A stretch of DNA of 35,714 nucleotides from Saccharibacillus kuerlensis DSM 22868 (GCF_000378145.1 NZ_KB899311.1:1-35714), one strand, 5' to 3'. Shown: positions 1-8,654, counted from the stretch's first letter. A program made the numbers and translations. Notes: generated by a model not told the origin, from the letters alone.

Positions 1-749
1 TCGCCGTCATCGGGACCGCCTGTTGCATATACGGCTGGATTTGTAACCGTGATCATGATCTTCCAGTCATCGGCGTTCAGCGTCAGTGGAATAGTTGGTT
101 GACCGTCGATTGTCGGGTGTTTCGCATAGTATTCTTTCAGTACATTCTCAAAGTCTTTAACCGTGCGGATTTCCGGATAGCCCAGTTCTTCCAATACAGC
201 GACCTGCACTTCAAATCCGCCGCCTGCATCGAAGTAAGTGTTATCTACCATGGTGTTGGTAGGAATCGTATAGATGGAAGGGTCTTCTTTGCTGAATTTC
301 AGACGGTTCATGTAGGGACCATAAATCCTTTTGATATTTGGTGCATGCTGCTCGATCAGATCCGTCAGATCCACCATGGCGCCTGCATTTACAAGCTTGC
401 TCGTTTCACCTTTTGGGAAAATGATCTCCGGATAGTCGCCGGATGCAATCATCAGCGCGATCTTCTGCTGGTCCGTACCGCTTACGGCGAATTCCGCATT
501 CAGCGTAACGCCTGTTTTCTCCGTAATTGCTTTGCCTACCGCATCCTGCATGCTGTTCCAGTTTGGACTGGCGTCGCCGCCGAAGAACGTAAACGTTACC
601 GGTTCCGTACTGGAAGCTGCCGCGTTATCGCCACCACTCGATGGTGTCTTCGTAGTCCCTGCCGTTTCTCCGCCGCTGCTGCACCCTGCTGCTACGACCA
701 AGGTGCTGCTCATAAGCAGAGCGGCCATTTTCTTTGTATTCCCTCTCAT
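1..749 (-). CDS. Extracellular solute-binding lipoprotein, carbohydrate ABC transporter (3' part outside window)
   Basis: N-terminal 249 codons of a substrate-binding lipoprotein that captures a sugar or oligosaccharide outside the cell and hands it to the membrane permeases. The gene runs off the left edge of the window. The ATG at 747-749 follows a G-rich Shine-Dalgarno (about 10 nt upstream). The protein starts MRGNTKKMAALL, a lysine-rich signal peptide ending in the lipobox VAAGC, so Cys23 should be lipidated; a Gly/Ser/Thr-rich linker follows. From about residue 60 it is about 70% identical by eye to the protein at 1140-2834 (shared stretches LMIASGDYP, FDAGGGFE, TLNADDWKIM), so the two are tandem paralogues. 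It is of the large LipO/LplA-like class used with YtcP/LplB-type permeases. Substrate unknown. The 390-bp spacer upstream holds CRE-like sites and its own likely promoter, so it may be expressed separately from the upstream paralogue. Confidence 0.88.
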   Translation of the reverse strand, partial: MRGNTKKMAALLMSSTLVVAAGCSSGGETAGTTKTPSSGGDNAAASSTEPVTFTFFGGDASPNWNSMQDAVGKAITEKTGVTLNAEFAVSGTDQQKIALMIASGDYPEIIFPKGETSKLVNAGAMVDLTDLIEQHAPNIKRIYGPYMNRLKFSKEDPSIYTIPTNTMVDNTYFDAGGGFEVQVAVLEELGYPEIRTVKDFENVLKEYYAKHPTIDGQPTIPLTLNADDWKIMITVTNPAVYATGGPDDG

Positions 750-872
750 CAATCTACATCCCCCTTTGGATGAACCTCTGTATGTGTATAACGGGCTTAA
801 CCCGCTTATACCGGTACTGCGCTTGCCTTCCGACGTCAACAGACCGACTCTCATTTTTTAGTGATTTGTAAT

Positions 873-1019
873 ATAAAGCGTTTACATCATTGGTAATTAA
901 TAAAGCTTCATTCTTTTTCTGCGTTTTAAACCTAATTTTATGAATTTCCAAGGATTAGGATAAAGCGTTTTCGAATGAAACTTGAATAATTGCTTCATTT
1001 AATATTGTAAGTGCTTACA
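873..1019 (-). promoter_or_regulatory. Three CRE/LacI-type operator-like sites upstream of the truncated lipoprotein gene
   Basis: The gap 750-1139 holds no gene. It contains three sites resembling the catabolite-responsive element TGWAANCGNTNWCA: 873-886 (minus strand TGTAAACGCTTTAT, 12 of 14), 960-973 (minus strand CGAAAACGCTTTAT, 11 of 14) and 1006-1019 (TGTAAGTGCTTACA, 13 of 14, symmetric except at the centre). They point to CcpA or a local LacI-family repressor acting on the lipoprotein gene at 1-749. AT-rich -10-like sequences occur near 866-874, but no clear -35 was found. Confidence 0.45.
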
Positions 1020-1075
1020 GTAAGAATATAACGCCGCACTAAGCCTTTGTCAATATAAATGTTTATTTTTGTTTC

Positions 1076-1110
1076 AAAAAGAAAAAGAACCCTTAAAAGG
1101 GCTCTTTTTC
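1076..1110 (-). terminator. Rho-independent terminator after the second lipoprotein gene
   Basis: A 12-bp stem (1081-1092 with 1099-1110, loop TTAAAA) lies 30 bp after the stop at 1140. The only imperfect position is a G-U pair in the minus-strand RNA, so the stem favours that direction. The distal arm ends in a U run that continues with TTTTT. Confidence 0.8.
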
Positions 1111-1139
1111 TTCAAAAACGTTCATTGCATGCTTACCAA

Positions 1140-2834
1140 TTACTTGCCTGTGCCCCACAGTTCAACCGTATCCTTAACTTGTTGACTGAAGATTTCTTCC
1201 ATCTTCACAATATCCGGAGCGTTAAGTTCTTGCAGCATACCGTCATAAACGGCATCGAACTTGTCCGGTGTTGCCAAGATTGCTTCCGGAATACGCTTGC
1301 GGACGATGTCCGTTTGCTTCTGGAAGGCTACCGTGTAAGCAGGATCGCTTGGAGCCGGCATATTGAATGCAGCTCCCCATGGGCTTGTACCCAGCTCTTC
1401 AGGCTGCGGGAACAGATCTTTCCAAGTTTCTGCGCCATATTCTTTCAGTGCGTCTTTTTCAGGCTGCGTATAAGCGGCTTGAATTTGTTCTGGGAAATTC
1501 GTCGTGTAATAGTTGCCCGTCGAATCTTTCACGCCGTCGCCGTAATGAGGAGCCATTGTCGTATACTGGCCGATCCCCGTTTCTTTTGCGAAACCTGCGG
1601 AATCTTTCGTTTTACGGTCTTGAACTTCTTGCGGAATTACACGTTTGCCGTCTTCGACATTATAATGCTTGCCTTCGATGCCCCACTGGGTCAGGATTTG
1701 TCCTTCGTCGGAAGCCATCCAGTCCAGGAATTTGATCGCGCGGATTTGTTCCGCTTCGCTCAGGTTAGTGGTAAGAGCGATCCCGTAACCGCCAGGGAAG
1801 CCTACATCCATGAAGGAATGGTCTTTATACTCTTCGCTCAGCGTAACCGGGAAGTGACCGAAGATACGGTTTTGCATCGTTTCGTCGCTCGAGTTTTTCA
1901 GTACGTTTTCAGCTTCGCTGTAGTCCCACTCCTGGTTGATCGTACCCAGAACGCGTCCGCTAGAAATTTTCGCTTTGTACTGATCGTCTTTTTGCGTAAA
2001 GGTTTCTTTGTCCAACAGACCTTCATTGTACATTTTGTTCAGCCAACGGAAGTATTCTTTCTCTTCCGGACGCTTGTAGTGCAGCTGCACTTCGAACGTT
2101 TCCGGATTGATATAGAACTCGCCGTTGTCCGGCAGGCCGGTAGCCAGGAACGCCGGGTTGGTTACCCCAATCATGATCTTCCAATCGTCCGCGTTCAGCG
2201 TCATTGGAATTGTCGGCTGTCCATTAATTGTCGGATGTTTAGCATAATATTCCTTGATGGCGTTCTCATAATCTTCTAGCGTACGGATTTCCGGATACCC
2301 CAGTTCTTTAAGTACTTCCAACTGCAGTTCGAATCCGCCGCCGGCGTCGAACGAAGTTTGTCCGACTCCGTTATAAGTCGGGATGACGTAGATGGACTGA
2401 TCCTCTTTGCTGTATTTCAGACGGTTCATGTCGTCAGCAAACATCTTTTTGATATTCGGAGCATATTGATCAATCAGGCTCGTTAGGTCAACCAGTGCGC
2501 CGGCTTCAACCAACTTGCTTGTGTCGCCTTTCGGCATAATCAGGTCCGGATAGTCACCGGATGCGATCATCAGCGAGACTTTTTGCGTATCGCCGCCGAT
2601 TGCGAATTCCGAATCCAACGTCACGCCCGTTTTTTCCGTAATGACTTGGCCGACTTCGTCTTTCATTCCGGTCCAGTTCGGGTTGGTGTCCGCACTGAAC
2701 AGGCTGAACGTAATCGGTCCGCTTTCCGTATCTGCAGCTGCGCTGTTGTCGCTCGAGCCGCCGCCGCATGCCGTCAAACCTACGATAGATGCCAATGCTA
2801 CAGGTGCTACCCATTTGGTTCTTTTACTTGCCAC
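1140..2834 (-). CDS. Extracellular solute-binding lipoprotein, carbohydrate ABC transporter
   Basis: Complete 564-residue substrate-binding lipoprotein (LipO/LplA-like family 1 solute-binding protein). It begins at a GTG (2832-2834) with AGGGAGG nine nt upstream. The signal peptide ends in the lipobox GLTAC, giving acylated Cys23 followed by GGGSSDNS. The length is typical of the large Paenibacillus binding proteins that take up plant or algal oligosaccharides. It lies immediately downstream of the two permease genes, separated by a stable hairpin, so it is most likely cotranscribed with them. It is closely related to the truncated gene at 1-749, indicating a tandem duplication. The ligand cannot be read from the sequence. 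No ATPase is encoded nearby; a shared MsmX-type ATPase elsewhere is the usual partner. Confidence 0.93.
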   Translation of the reverse strand: MASKRTKWVAPVALASIVGLTACGGGSSDNSAAADTESGPITFSLFSADTNPNWTGMKDEVGQVITEKTGVTLDSEFAIGGDTQKVSLMIASGDYPDLIMPKGDTSKLVEAGALVDLTSLIDQYAPNIKKMFADDMNRLKYSKEDQSIYVIPTYNGVGQTSFDAGGGFELQLEVLKELGYPEIRTLEDYENAIKEYYAKHPTINGQPTIPMTLNADDWKIMIGVTNPAFLATGLPDNGEFYINPETFEVQLHYKRPEEKEYFRWLNKMYNEGLLDKETFTQKDDQYKAKISSGRVLGTINQEWDYSEAENVLKNSSDETMQNRIFGHFPVTLSEEYKDHSFMDVGFPGGYGIALTTNLSEAEQIRAIKFLDWMASDEGQILTQWGIEGKHYNVEDGKRVIPQEVQDRKTKDSAGFAKETGIGQYTTMAPHYGDGVKDSTGNYYTTNFPEQIQAAYTQPEKDALKEYGAETWKDLFPQPEELGTSPWGAAFNMPAPSDPAYTVAFQKQTDIVRKRIPEAILATPDKFDAVYDGMLQELNAPDIVKMEEIFSQQVKDTVELWGTGK

Positions 2835-2948
2835 TTTAAAAAACCTCCCTTTTTTTCAATCACCCTGAAAACTTTATCTATATGAGCGCTTTGTCAAAAT
2901 TTCCGCAATGTTTATTAGGCGAACTTTGCAAAGTACCCTTTGTATATC

Positions 2949-2966
2949 GGGAGGCCGGAGCCTCCC
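2949..2966 (-). other. Intercistronic hairpin between permease and lipoprotein genes
   Basis: Perfect 7-bp GC-rich stem (GGGAGGC with GCCTCCC, tetraloop CGGA) 37 bp after the stop of the permease gene. No U run follows on the minus strand, so it does not look like a full terminator. Such hairpins between permease and binding-protein genes often protect the 3' end of the upstream mRNA or give partial termination, allowing unequal expression. A TTGACA hexamer lies at 2892-2897 (minus strand) but has no good -10 at the right distance. Confidence 0.5.
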
Positions 2967-3002
2967 ATGAATACCTTGGTTAGATGGGTTAGTAAATGTA
3001 GA

Positions 3003-3911
3003 TTACGATTTTACCGCACCCAGCGTCATACCGCTGACGAAGTACTTTTGCAGGAACGGATACACAATAAGGATTGGCACCGTAACGACGATTGTAATCG
3101 CCATCTTGATCGATTCCGGAGAAATATTCTGCATCTTCGATGCCATGTCGTTCGCGTTGACCATCTGTCCGCTGCCGCCCTGCTGGGTACTTTGAAGTAC
3201 CTTCATCAGTTCGAACTGCAGCGTTGTCCATTCGGGATGGCGTCCGTTATACAGATACGTATCGAACCAAGAATTCCACTGCCCAACCGCTAGGAACAGC
3301 GCGATTGTAGCCAATACTGGCTTACAAAGAGGCAGAATGATCTTCCAGAAAATCGTGAAGTCGTTCGCGCCGTCCAGCTTTGCCGATTCCTGCAGTGCAT
3401 ACGGCAGGCCGTCCATAAAGGAGCGGATGACGATAACGTTGAAGGCATTGACGACAGTTGGCAGAACATAGACCCAGAACGTGCCCAGCAGATCCAGATC
3501 GCGGAAGAGGATGTATACCGGGATCAGACCGCCGGAAACGTACATCGTTACAACCAGGAACGTCGAAGTGAATTTGCGGGCCTGGAAATCAGGGCGGCTA
3601 AGTGTGTACGCCAACATCGACGCGCTGATCAGACCGAACAGTGTACCAATGACTGTACGGGCAATGGAGACCCAGAGCCCCCGGACCAGCCCTTCATACT
3701 GAAAGATTTGCTGGTAATTCTCGAATGTGAAGACTCGCGGGAAGATCGTAATGCCGCCTCTGACTGTATCGCCCGACTCGTTGAGAGAGATCGCCAGTAC
3801 GTTGAGGAACGGATACAGCGTAACGATCAGAACCAGGGACATTAGAACAATATTCGCAATGTCGAATACTTTATCGCCGCGTGTGGCGTTGAATGCTTTA
3901 GGTGCTGCCAT
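3003..3911 (-). CDS. Carbohydrate ABC transporter permease (LplC/YtcP-like)
   Basis: 302-residue inner-membrane subunit of the sugar ABC importer. The cytoplasmic EAA loop that contacts the ATPase reads ESAKLDGANDFTIFWKIILP (about residues 195-214), the hallmark of binding-protein-dependent permeases. About six hydrophobic segments are visible, the first around residues 20-40 (VLMSLVLIVTLYPFLNVLAI). The ATG at 3909-3911 has a strong purine-rich Shine-Dalgarno. The gene starts 13 bp after the stop of the other permease gene, so the two are cotranscribed and form the membrane heterodimer. The C-terminus ends in FVSGMTLGAVKS, close to the LplC/YtcP pattern. Confidence 0.94.
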   Translation of the reverse strand: MAAPKAFNATRGDKVFDIANIVLMSLVLIVTLYPFLNVLAISLNESGDTVRGGITIFPRVFTFENYQQIFQYEGLVRGLWVSIARTVIGTLFGLISASMLAYTLSRPDFQARKFTSTFLVVTMYVSGGLIPVYILFRDLDLLGTFWVYVLPTVVNAFNVIVIRSFMDGLPYALQESAKLDGANDFTIFWKIILPLCKPVLATIALFLAVGQWNSWFDTYLYNGRHPEWTTLQFELMKVLQSTQQGGSGQMVNANDMASKMQNISPESIKMAITIVVTVPILIVYPFLQKYFVSGMTLGAVKS

Positions 3912-3924
3912 AACCTTCCCCCCC

Positions 3925-4923
3925 TTACATGATGCTTTCTTTGGAAATTCGCTTGAAGATGCCGTTGACCGTGAACAGCAGGATTACGCTGACAACGGAA
4001 TTGAAGATACTGATTGCGGTACCGTACGAGAAGCGTCCCATCTGCAATCCGTACTGCAGCGCATACAGCTCAAGCACCTGCGAGTATTCCTGCACCAAGT
4101 TGTTGCCGAGGAGGAATTGTTTCTCAAATCCGATTTGCAGCAGGTGACCGATCTGCATAATGAAGAGCACGGAGATCGTTGTCCGGATACCCGGAAGTGT
4201 GATATGCCACATCTGTCTGTAACGGCTTGCTCCGTCGACGCGGGAAGCTTCATACAATTCCGGGTCGATACCCGTAATGGCCGCCAGATAGATAATTGTG
4301 TTCCAACCCATTTCCTTCCAAACATCGGAAGCGGTTACAATGTACCAGAACCACTCGCCTTTGGCCATGAATTGGATCGGTTCGTTAATAAGATGAAGTC
4401 CCAGCAGCAGGTCATTGATGGCACCGCCCTGAGTCGACAGCATTTTCGTAACAAGACCGGCTACAACGACCCACGATACAAAGTGAGGAAGATAAGAGAC
4501 CGTTTGCACGAAACGCTTGAATATCATGCCGCGAAGCTCGTTAAGCAGCATAGCGAAAATAATCGGAATGACGAAACCGACAAGCAGTCCAAGGACGCTC
4601 ATTGCCAGTGTGTTGCGAAGTGCGAGATAGAAGCGATCATCTTGGAAGAGTTGAACGAAGTGTTCGAACCCTACCCACTCTTGTTCGAAAAATCCTCTGC
4701 CCGGTTTGAAGTCCTGAAAAGCCATCGTCCATCCCCACAGAGGCAGGTAACTGAATACGAAAGCCCAGATAACAAAGGGCAATGACATTAAATACAGATA
4801 CCTTTGCTGCAGAGCCGTTCGCCAGAAACCTTGCTTTTTAAAGCGCTTACCAGCGTTTGAGTCGGCAGCAGGAGTATCCGGGTTTTTGGAAGTGCCGCCT
4901 GGTGTGAGCGTTCTCATTTTCAT
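3925..4923 (-). CDS. Carbohydrate ABC transporter permease (LplB/YteP-like)
   Basis: 332-residue membrane subunit, first gene of the permease-binding protein transcription unit. Residues 1-35 are a soluble N-terminal tail; the first membrane segment follows RYLYLMSLPFVIWAFVFSYL, typical of LplB/YteP proteins. The EAA loop reads YEASRVDGASRYRQMWHITL. The ATG at 4921-4923 has AGGAGGGG 2-6 nt upstream. The upstream 255 bp separate it from the two-component operon and contain a terminator, a direct-repeat operator candidate and a CRE-like site, so transcription probably starts here under control of the neighbouring response regulator. Confidence 0.94.
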   Translation of the reverse strand: MKMRTLTPGGTSKNPDTPAADSNAGKRFKKQGFWRTALQQRYLYLMSLPFVIWAFVFSYLPLWGWTMAFQDFKPGRGFFEQEWVGFEHFVQLFQDDRFYLALRNTLAMSVLGLLVGFVIPIIFAMLLNELRGMIFKRFVQTVSYLPHFVSWVVVAGLVTKMLSTQGGAINDLLLGLHLINEPIQFMAKGEWFWYIVTASDVWKEMGWNTIIYLAAITGIDPELYEASRVDGASRYRQMWHITLPGIRTTISVLFIMQIGHLLQIGFEKQFLLGNNLVQEYSQVLELYALQYGLQMGRFSYGTAISIFNSVVSVILLFTVNGIFKRISKESIM

Positions 4924-4951
4924 AACCCCTCCTGATTTCCTTTATGAATTA

Positions 4952-5019
4952 ATGATAAGCGTTTTTTATGAAAGCGCATACCCTACGAATTTTAGACAAA
5001 ATCATGCGAAAATTAGACA
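4952..5019 (-). promoter_or_regulatory. Candidate activated promoter with phased direct repeats (putative YesN/AraC-type operator)
   Basis: Two 13-bp direct repeats, CGAATTTTAGACA (4986-4998) and CGAAAATTAGACA (5007-5019), agree at 11 of 13 positions and start 21 bp apart, i.e. two helical turns on one DNA face. Just downstream for minus-strand transcription is a -10-like TATCAT (4952-4957); the hexamer at -35 (4975-4980) is poor. A weak -35 abutted by tandem sites is the usual geometry for an AraC-family activator. A CRE-like TGAAAGCGCATACC (4969-4982, 12 of 14) overlaps the -35. Assignment to the adjacent regulator is inference. Confidence 0.5.
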
Positions 5020-5046
5020 TTAAAAACACCCTACCTAATAATTCGC

Positions 5047-5093
5047 AAAAAAAGGGGGTACAAATTAGAGATGGGCTCCAATTTGTACCCTCT
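5047..5093 (-). terminator. Rho-independent terminator after the two-component operon
   Basis: Stem of at least 11 bp (5056-5066 with 5080-5090), extendable by wobble and A-U pairs, followed on the minus strand by seven U residues (5047-5053). It separates the regulator transcript from the transporter promoter. Confidence 0.88.
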
Positions 5094-5178
5094 TAAGCGA
5101 TCGCTTGGAAACTATACGCTTATTAAGATCATATTGAGAAACTATTTAATACTCTTATACCTGATGGTAAAAGGCTGT

Positions 5179-6765
5179 TCAGCTTCCTCCGCCTCGTCGC
5201 TCATCATGCGCTTCGCTCCGGTAAGCGGAAGGTGAGGTGCCGACATATTTGCGGAATTTCGAGTGGAAATAGTCCGCATTGGAGTATCCGACTCTGGCTG
5301 CCACCTGATGCACTTTCAGTCCCTGCGTCAGCAGTTCCTTCGCCTTTTCGACACGAATTTTGTCGACAAATGCATTGAAATATTCACCCGTGTAATTTTT
5401 GAACAGTTTGCCAAGATAACCGCTGTTATAGCCGAACATTTCTGCCAGCACTTCAAGCTTCAGATTCTCGCTGTAATTGCGGCGAATAAAATCGATCATC
5501 TGCTTCAGCACGGTATCCTTATTTGCTCCGCCGAATTGATCGATCAGCTCGCCCAGTCTTGAATGCATTTGTTTTTTCAAAACGTCATAATTCTGTGCCT
5601 GGTTAATATCCGACAACAACAGGCTGTGATAGCTCTGTGCCAACTCTGCCGCGGAGGACTCTCCGGAAGAAAGCTTTCCTATCGCCAGCGACAATGTACG
5701 GGAGTATTCGCTGCGAACAGCCGCCTCGTCCATTCTCCGGCTTAGTGCTGCCTGTTCCAGCTCCCTCAATACTTTCTCAACCGCTTCACGACTGCGGATG
5801 TCCAGCGCGTAATACAGCTTATCTCCAAGCTGAGGTCCGTCCTCGTTCTCTGCTAAAGCTTCTGAAGCCTCCGAGACGGTGAAGACGGTATCGTATGCCG
5901 AGCGATCGATGACCGATCCACTTTCGAAGAAAAAGCGCGAATGCAGCAGATACTCGGCTTCGCGGAATGAAGCTCCGATATCGATCAGGTTGTCGACAAC
6001 GGATCCGCATGCGGCATGAAACTCCAGCTCACCGGCCGCGTCACTTAAATGACTGCGCAGCGAGTCTCCGCACTCGACATGACTTTGACGGACAAGCAGC
6101 AGACCGATATGAGAACCTGCCGAGAACAAGATGCCTCCGCCCGGCTCCTCGAATGTTTCTTTGAGACGCTGACGGAATACGGCATGCTGACGCGACTCCA
6201 TCTCGGATCCGCCGTAAGCGTCCAGCAGAACAATTCGGTAAGCAGGCGCCGACAGTGCCAGCGCCTCAACCAGCTTTCCCCGGTGATCGTCGTCCGCCGA
6301 CACTTCCTCAAACAGCAGCTCTTCAACAAGCTGTGCCTTGGGCAGTGCCGCGTCATGCTCAGATCTGACGCTGCGAGCTTCCTGCTCGCGCTGCAGCTGC
6401 TCCCTTACACGCCGCAGCTCGTCAAGCAGTTCCTCCTCGTCGACAGGCTTGAGAAGATATCCGCTGACACCGCTGACGATTGCCCGCTTGGCGTAATCGA
6501 ATTCCGCATAACCGCTCAGAATCAAAAAGTGGGCCAAAGAGTTGTCTTGACGCACTTTTTCGATCAGATCAAGTCCCGTCATTCCAGGCATTCGAATATC
6601 TACGATCGTTAAATCCGGTGCAATCTGTCCGAACTTCTCCAATCCTTCTTTGCCGTTAGAAGCCGTATCGACAATCTCAAATCCTTCGGCTCCCCAATCA
6701 ACGATTGTACGCAGTCCTTCGCGAATCATCGGCTCGTCGTCCACAATTAGCACTTTATACATCAT
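5179..6765 (-). CDS. Response regulator, YesN/AraC type
   Basis: 528-residue response regulator. The N-terminal receiver domain has the acidic pocket VDDEP (residues 8-12), phosphoacceptor Asp56 in IVDIRMPG, and the conserved Lys in YLLKPVD. The central ~270 residues are a variable linker. The last ~100 residues form an AraC-type double helix-turn-helix (NYSENLKLEVLAEMFGYNSG and VHQVAARVGYSNADYFHSKF). It should bind direct repeats and activate the neighbouring transporter genes after phosphorylation by the upstream kinase. Its first ATG (6763-6765) overlaps the kinase stop by 4 nt (ATGA) and is preceded by GGGAGGG, so the two are translationally coupled. A second ATG follows immediately. Confidence 0.95.
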   Translation of the reverse strand: MMYKVLIVDDEPMIREGLRTIVDWGAEGFEIVDTASNGKEGLEKFGQIAPDLTIVDIRMPGMTGLDLIEKVRQDNSLAHFLILSGYAEFDYAKRAIVSGVSGYLLKPVDEEELLDELRRVREQLQREQEARSVRSEHDAALPKAQLVEELLFEEVSADDDHRGKLVEALALSAPAYRIVLLDAYGGSEMESRQHAVFRQRLKETFEEPGGGILFSAGSHIGLLLVRQSHVECGDSLRSHLSDAAGELEFHAACGSVVDNLIDIGASFREAEYLLHSRFFFESGSVIDRSAYDTVFTVSEASEALAENEDGPQLGDKLYYALDIRSREAVEKVLRELEQAALSRRMDEAAVRSEYSRTLSLAIGKLSSGESSAAELAQSYHSLLLSDINQAQNYDVLKKQMHSRLGELIDQFGGANKDTVLKQMIDFIRRNYSENLKLEVLAEMFGYNSGYLGKLFKNYTGEYFNAFVDKIRVEKAKELLTQGLKVHQVAARVGYSNADYFHSKFRKYVGTSPSAYRSEAHDERRGGGS

Positions 6766-8582
6766 TCGTCCCTCCCGGCGGGTATCTTAAAGTAAATTTG
6801 TGTTCCTTTGCCGAGCTCGCTCGAAATATGCAGCCCGCATTCTTCCCCATAGGTCATAATTAGTCGTTGATGCACATTACGCAATCCAATTCGGCTCTCT
6901 TCCTTCTCGTCCTTCTCGCGAATCGATTCTTCCACTTGACGCAGCCGCTCCGGTGTCATCCCCGCACCATTGTCGATTACATCAATCAGCACCTCTTCGC
7001 CTATACGAACGGCATGCAGCGAGACCGTACCTTCTTCTTCTTTGTTTTCCAATCCGTGAACGATAGCGTTTTCGATCAGTGGTTGTATAACAAGAGGCGG
7101 CAGCAGCACTTCAAGCGTATCGGACTCCGCCGCAAGCTCATAATGCAGCCGGTCTCCATGCCGGAACTTTTGAATTTCCAGATATGATTTCACCAGATCC
7201 AGTTCGCTTTTAAGCGACGTGTGCCGGTGCCCGATCTCCAGATTACGCCGAATCAACTTGCCCAGCAGTCGAACGATACGCGCGATATCTTTTTCCCCTT
7301 GAATATGGGCTCGCATCCGGATTGATTCTAGTGCATTGAAAAGGAAATGGGGATTGATCTGGCTCGCCAGCATCTTGAGCTTGATCTCCCTCTGCATGAC
7401 TTCAAGCCTATTGTTCGCTTCGCTTGTCTCATAAACCTGCTTCATCAATTCCTTGATGCTAGTTACCATATAATTGAATTGTTCGGACAGCTGGCCGATC
7501 TCATCATATCCGTCGATCCGCGACACGGTCTCCAGGTTACCTTCCGCCAATTGATTGAGATTTCGGTTCAGCTTGTGCAGCCGCGAACTGATCAACCGCG
7601 AATTAAAATAGACGGCCAGCAGCGCCATCAGCAGGATAAAGACAATCAGCGCAGCTCCGATTAAGCCAATTCGGTTGGCGTCGTATACAATGCTTTCGGA
7701 CGAGAAAGCGGAGACAATCGTCAGACCGTTCTTGCTGGAATCGGGAATAAGCGTATTGATTGAAATTTGGTAATCGATTCCGCCGATCTGCCGCTCGAAC
7801 GTCCGCTCCTGCTCAGCATCTCCAACGGACACTTCGAATCCCATTTCGCTGAGCGTGCGACCGATCGTCGAACGCTCTTTTGCCGCAACGATGTAACCAT
7901 CCTTGTCGGCAACCATGGTATCGAATGGCTCCTGGCTGAGCAGCGAGTTCAAGTAATCGGTATTCACCCGAATCACCAATACACCCGAGCTGTTCGAATT
8001 CGGAAATACAATATGTCGAACCAGGCTGAGCTGTTTGCTCGAATTCAAAGACGGAAAGTTTGTGTAGTGGACAGGATCGTTGATATAGCTCCATACAATC
8101 GCCCGGACTTTAGGATCAACCGCTTCTTTGTACCACGCCGTTTCCCGAATTTCGCTGGTAGCGTTCATGAACTCCAGATTGTCCAGCAGTGTCGGATTTT
8201 GGACATACAATTGAATGCTTTCAATTTCGTTATACGTACGTGCGTAGTCGGTAAAGTCGGTGTATCCGCGATAAGCGTTGACCAATTCGATCGGATTGTC
8301 TTCCGGATAGATTGTCGTTGCCACACGTTCCATATCTCGATCCAGCACCAGTTGATTGGATACATTGATCGGAACATTAATCTGGTTCTCGATTTGCGTT
8401 TTCATGCGTTGAACGTTATTCTCGGTCTGCTCCGTCGCCTTCTCCAAGGCATCCTGTCTGAAGTACTGGATTACGATAAAGCCGACGATGAGCACAGGAA
8501 TCATGACAACGATTACATAAAAAAAGATCAACTTGTTGCGTATTTTCATATCGTTTAGCCATCTGATAAATCGTTTCCTCAC
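6762..8582 (-). CDS. Sensor histidine kinase, YesM type
   Basis: Membrane sensor kinase of the His_kinase family, about 606 residues. Order: TM1 (KLIFFYVIVVMIPVLIVGFI), an extracytoplasmic sensing region of ~260 residues (Cache-like), TM2 (IGLIGAALIVFILLMALLAV), a HAMP linker, the H-box INPHFLFNALESIRM, the N-box PLIENAIVHGL and the G-box DNGAGM with GLRNVHQRL. I prefer the GTG start at 8580-8582 because GGAGG (8592-8596) lies nine nt upstream; an ATG at 8598-8600 gives six more residues (MRRMKR) but has no visible Shine-Dalgarno. It probably senses an external sugar, perhaps via the lipoprotein, and phosphorylates the regulator it overlaps. Confidence 0.93.
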   Translation of the reverse strand: MRKRFIRWLNDMKIRNKLIFFYVIVVMIPVLIVGFIVIQYFRQDALEKATEQTENNVQRMKTQIENQINVPINVSNQLVLDRDMERVATTIYPEDNPIELVNAYRGYTDFTDYARTYNEIESIQLYVQNPTLLDNLEFMNATSEIRETAWYKEAVDPKVRAIVWSYINDPVHYTNFPSLNSSKQLSLVRHIVFPNSNSSGVLVIRVNTDYLNSLLSQEPFDTMVADKDGYIVAAKERSTIGRTLSEMGFEVSVGDAEQERTFERQIGGIDYQISINTLIPDSSKNGLTIVSAFSSESIVYDANRIGLIGAALIVFILLMALLAVYFNSRLISSRLHKLNRNLNQLAEGNLETVSRIDGYDEIGQLSEQFNYMVTSIKELMKQVYETSEANNRLEVMQREIKLKMLASQINPHFLFNALESIRMRAHIQGEKDIARIVRLLGKLIRRNLEIGHRHTSLKSELDLVKSYLEIQKFRHGDRLHYELAAESDTLEVLLPPLVIQPLIENAIVHGLENKEEEGTVSLHAVRIGEEVLIDVIDNGAGMTPERLRQVEESIREKDEKEESRIGLRNVHQRLIMTYGEECGLHISSELGKGTQIYFKIPAGRDE

Positions 8583-8654
8583 GCGCTTCATCCTCCGCAT
8601 ATTCAGCAGTTCATGCTGCCTTCCGCCTTGACAATCGCCTTTCGGCTCTTCAAC

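Noticed and set aside
1059-2279. 406-codon plus-strand ORF
   Set aside because: Exactly antisense to the lipoprotein gene; composition and motifs support only the minus-strand reading.
3727-4785. 352-codon plus-strand ORF
   Set aside because: Antisense shadow of the two permease genes.
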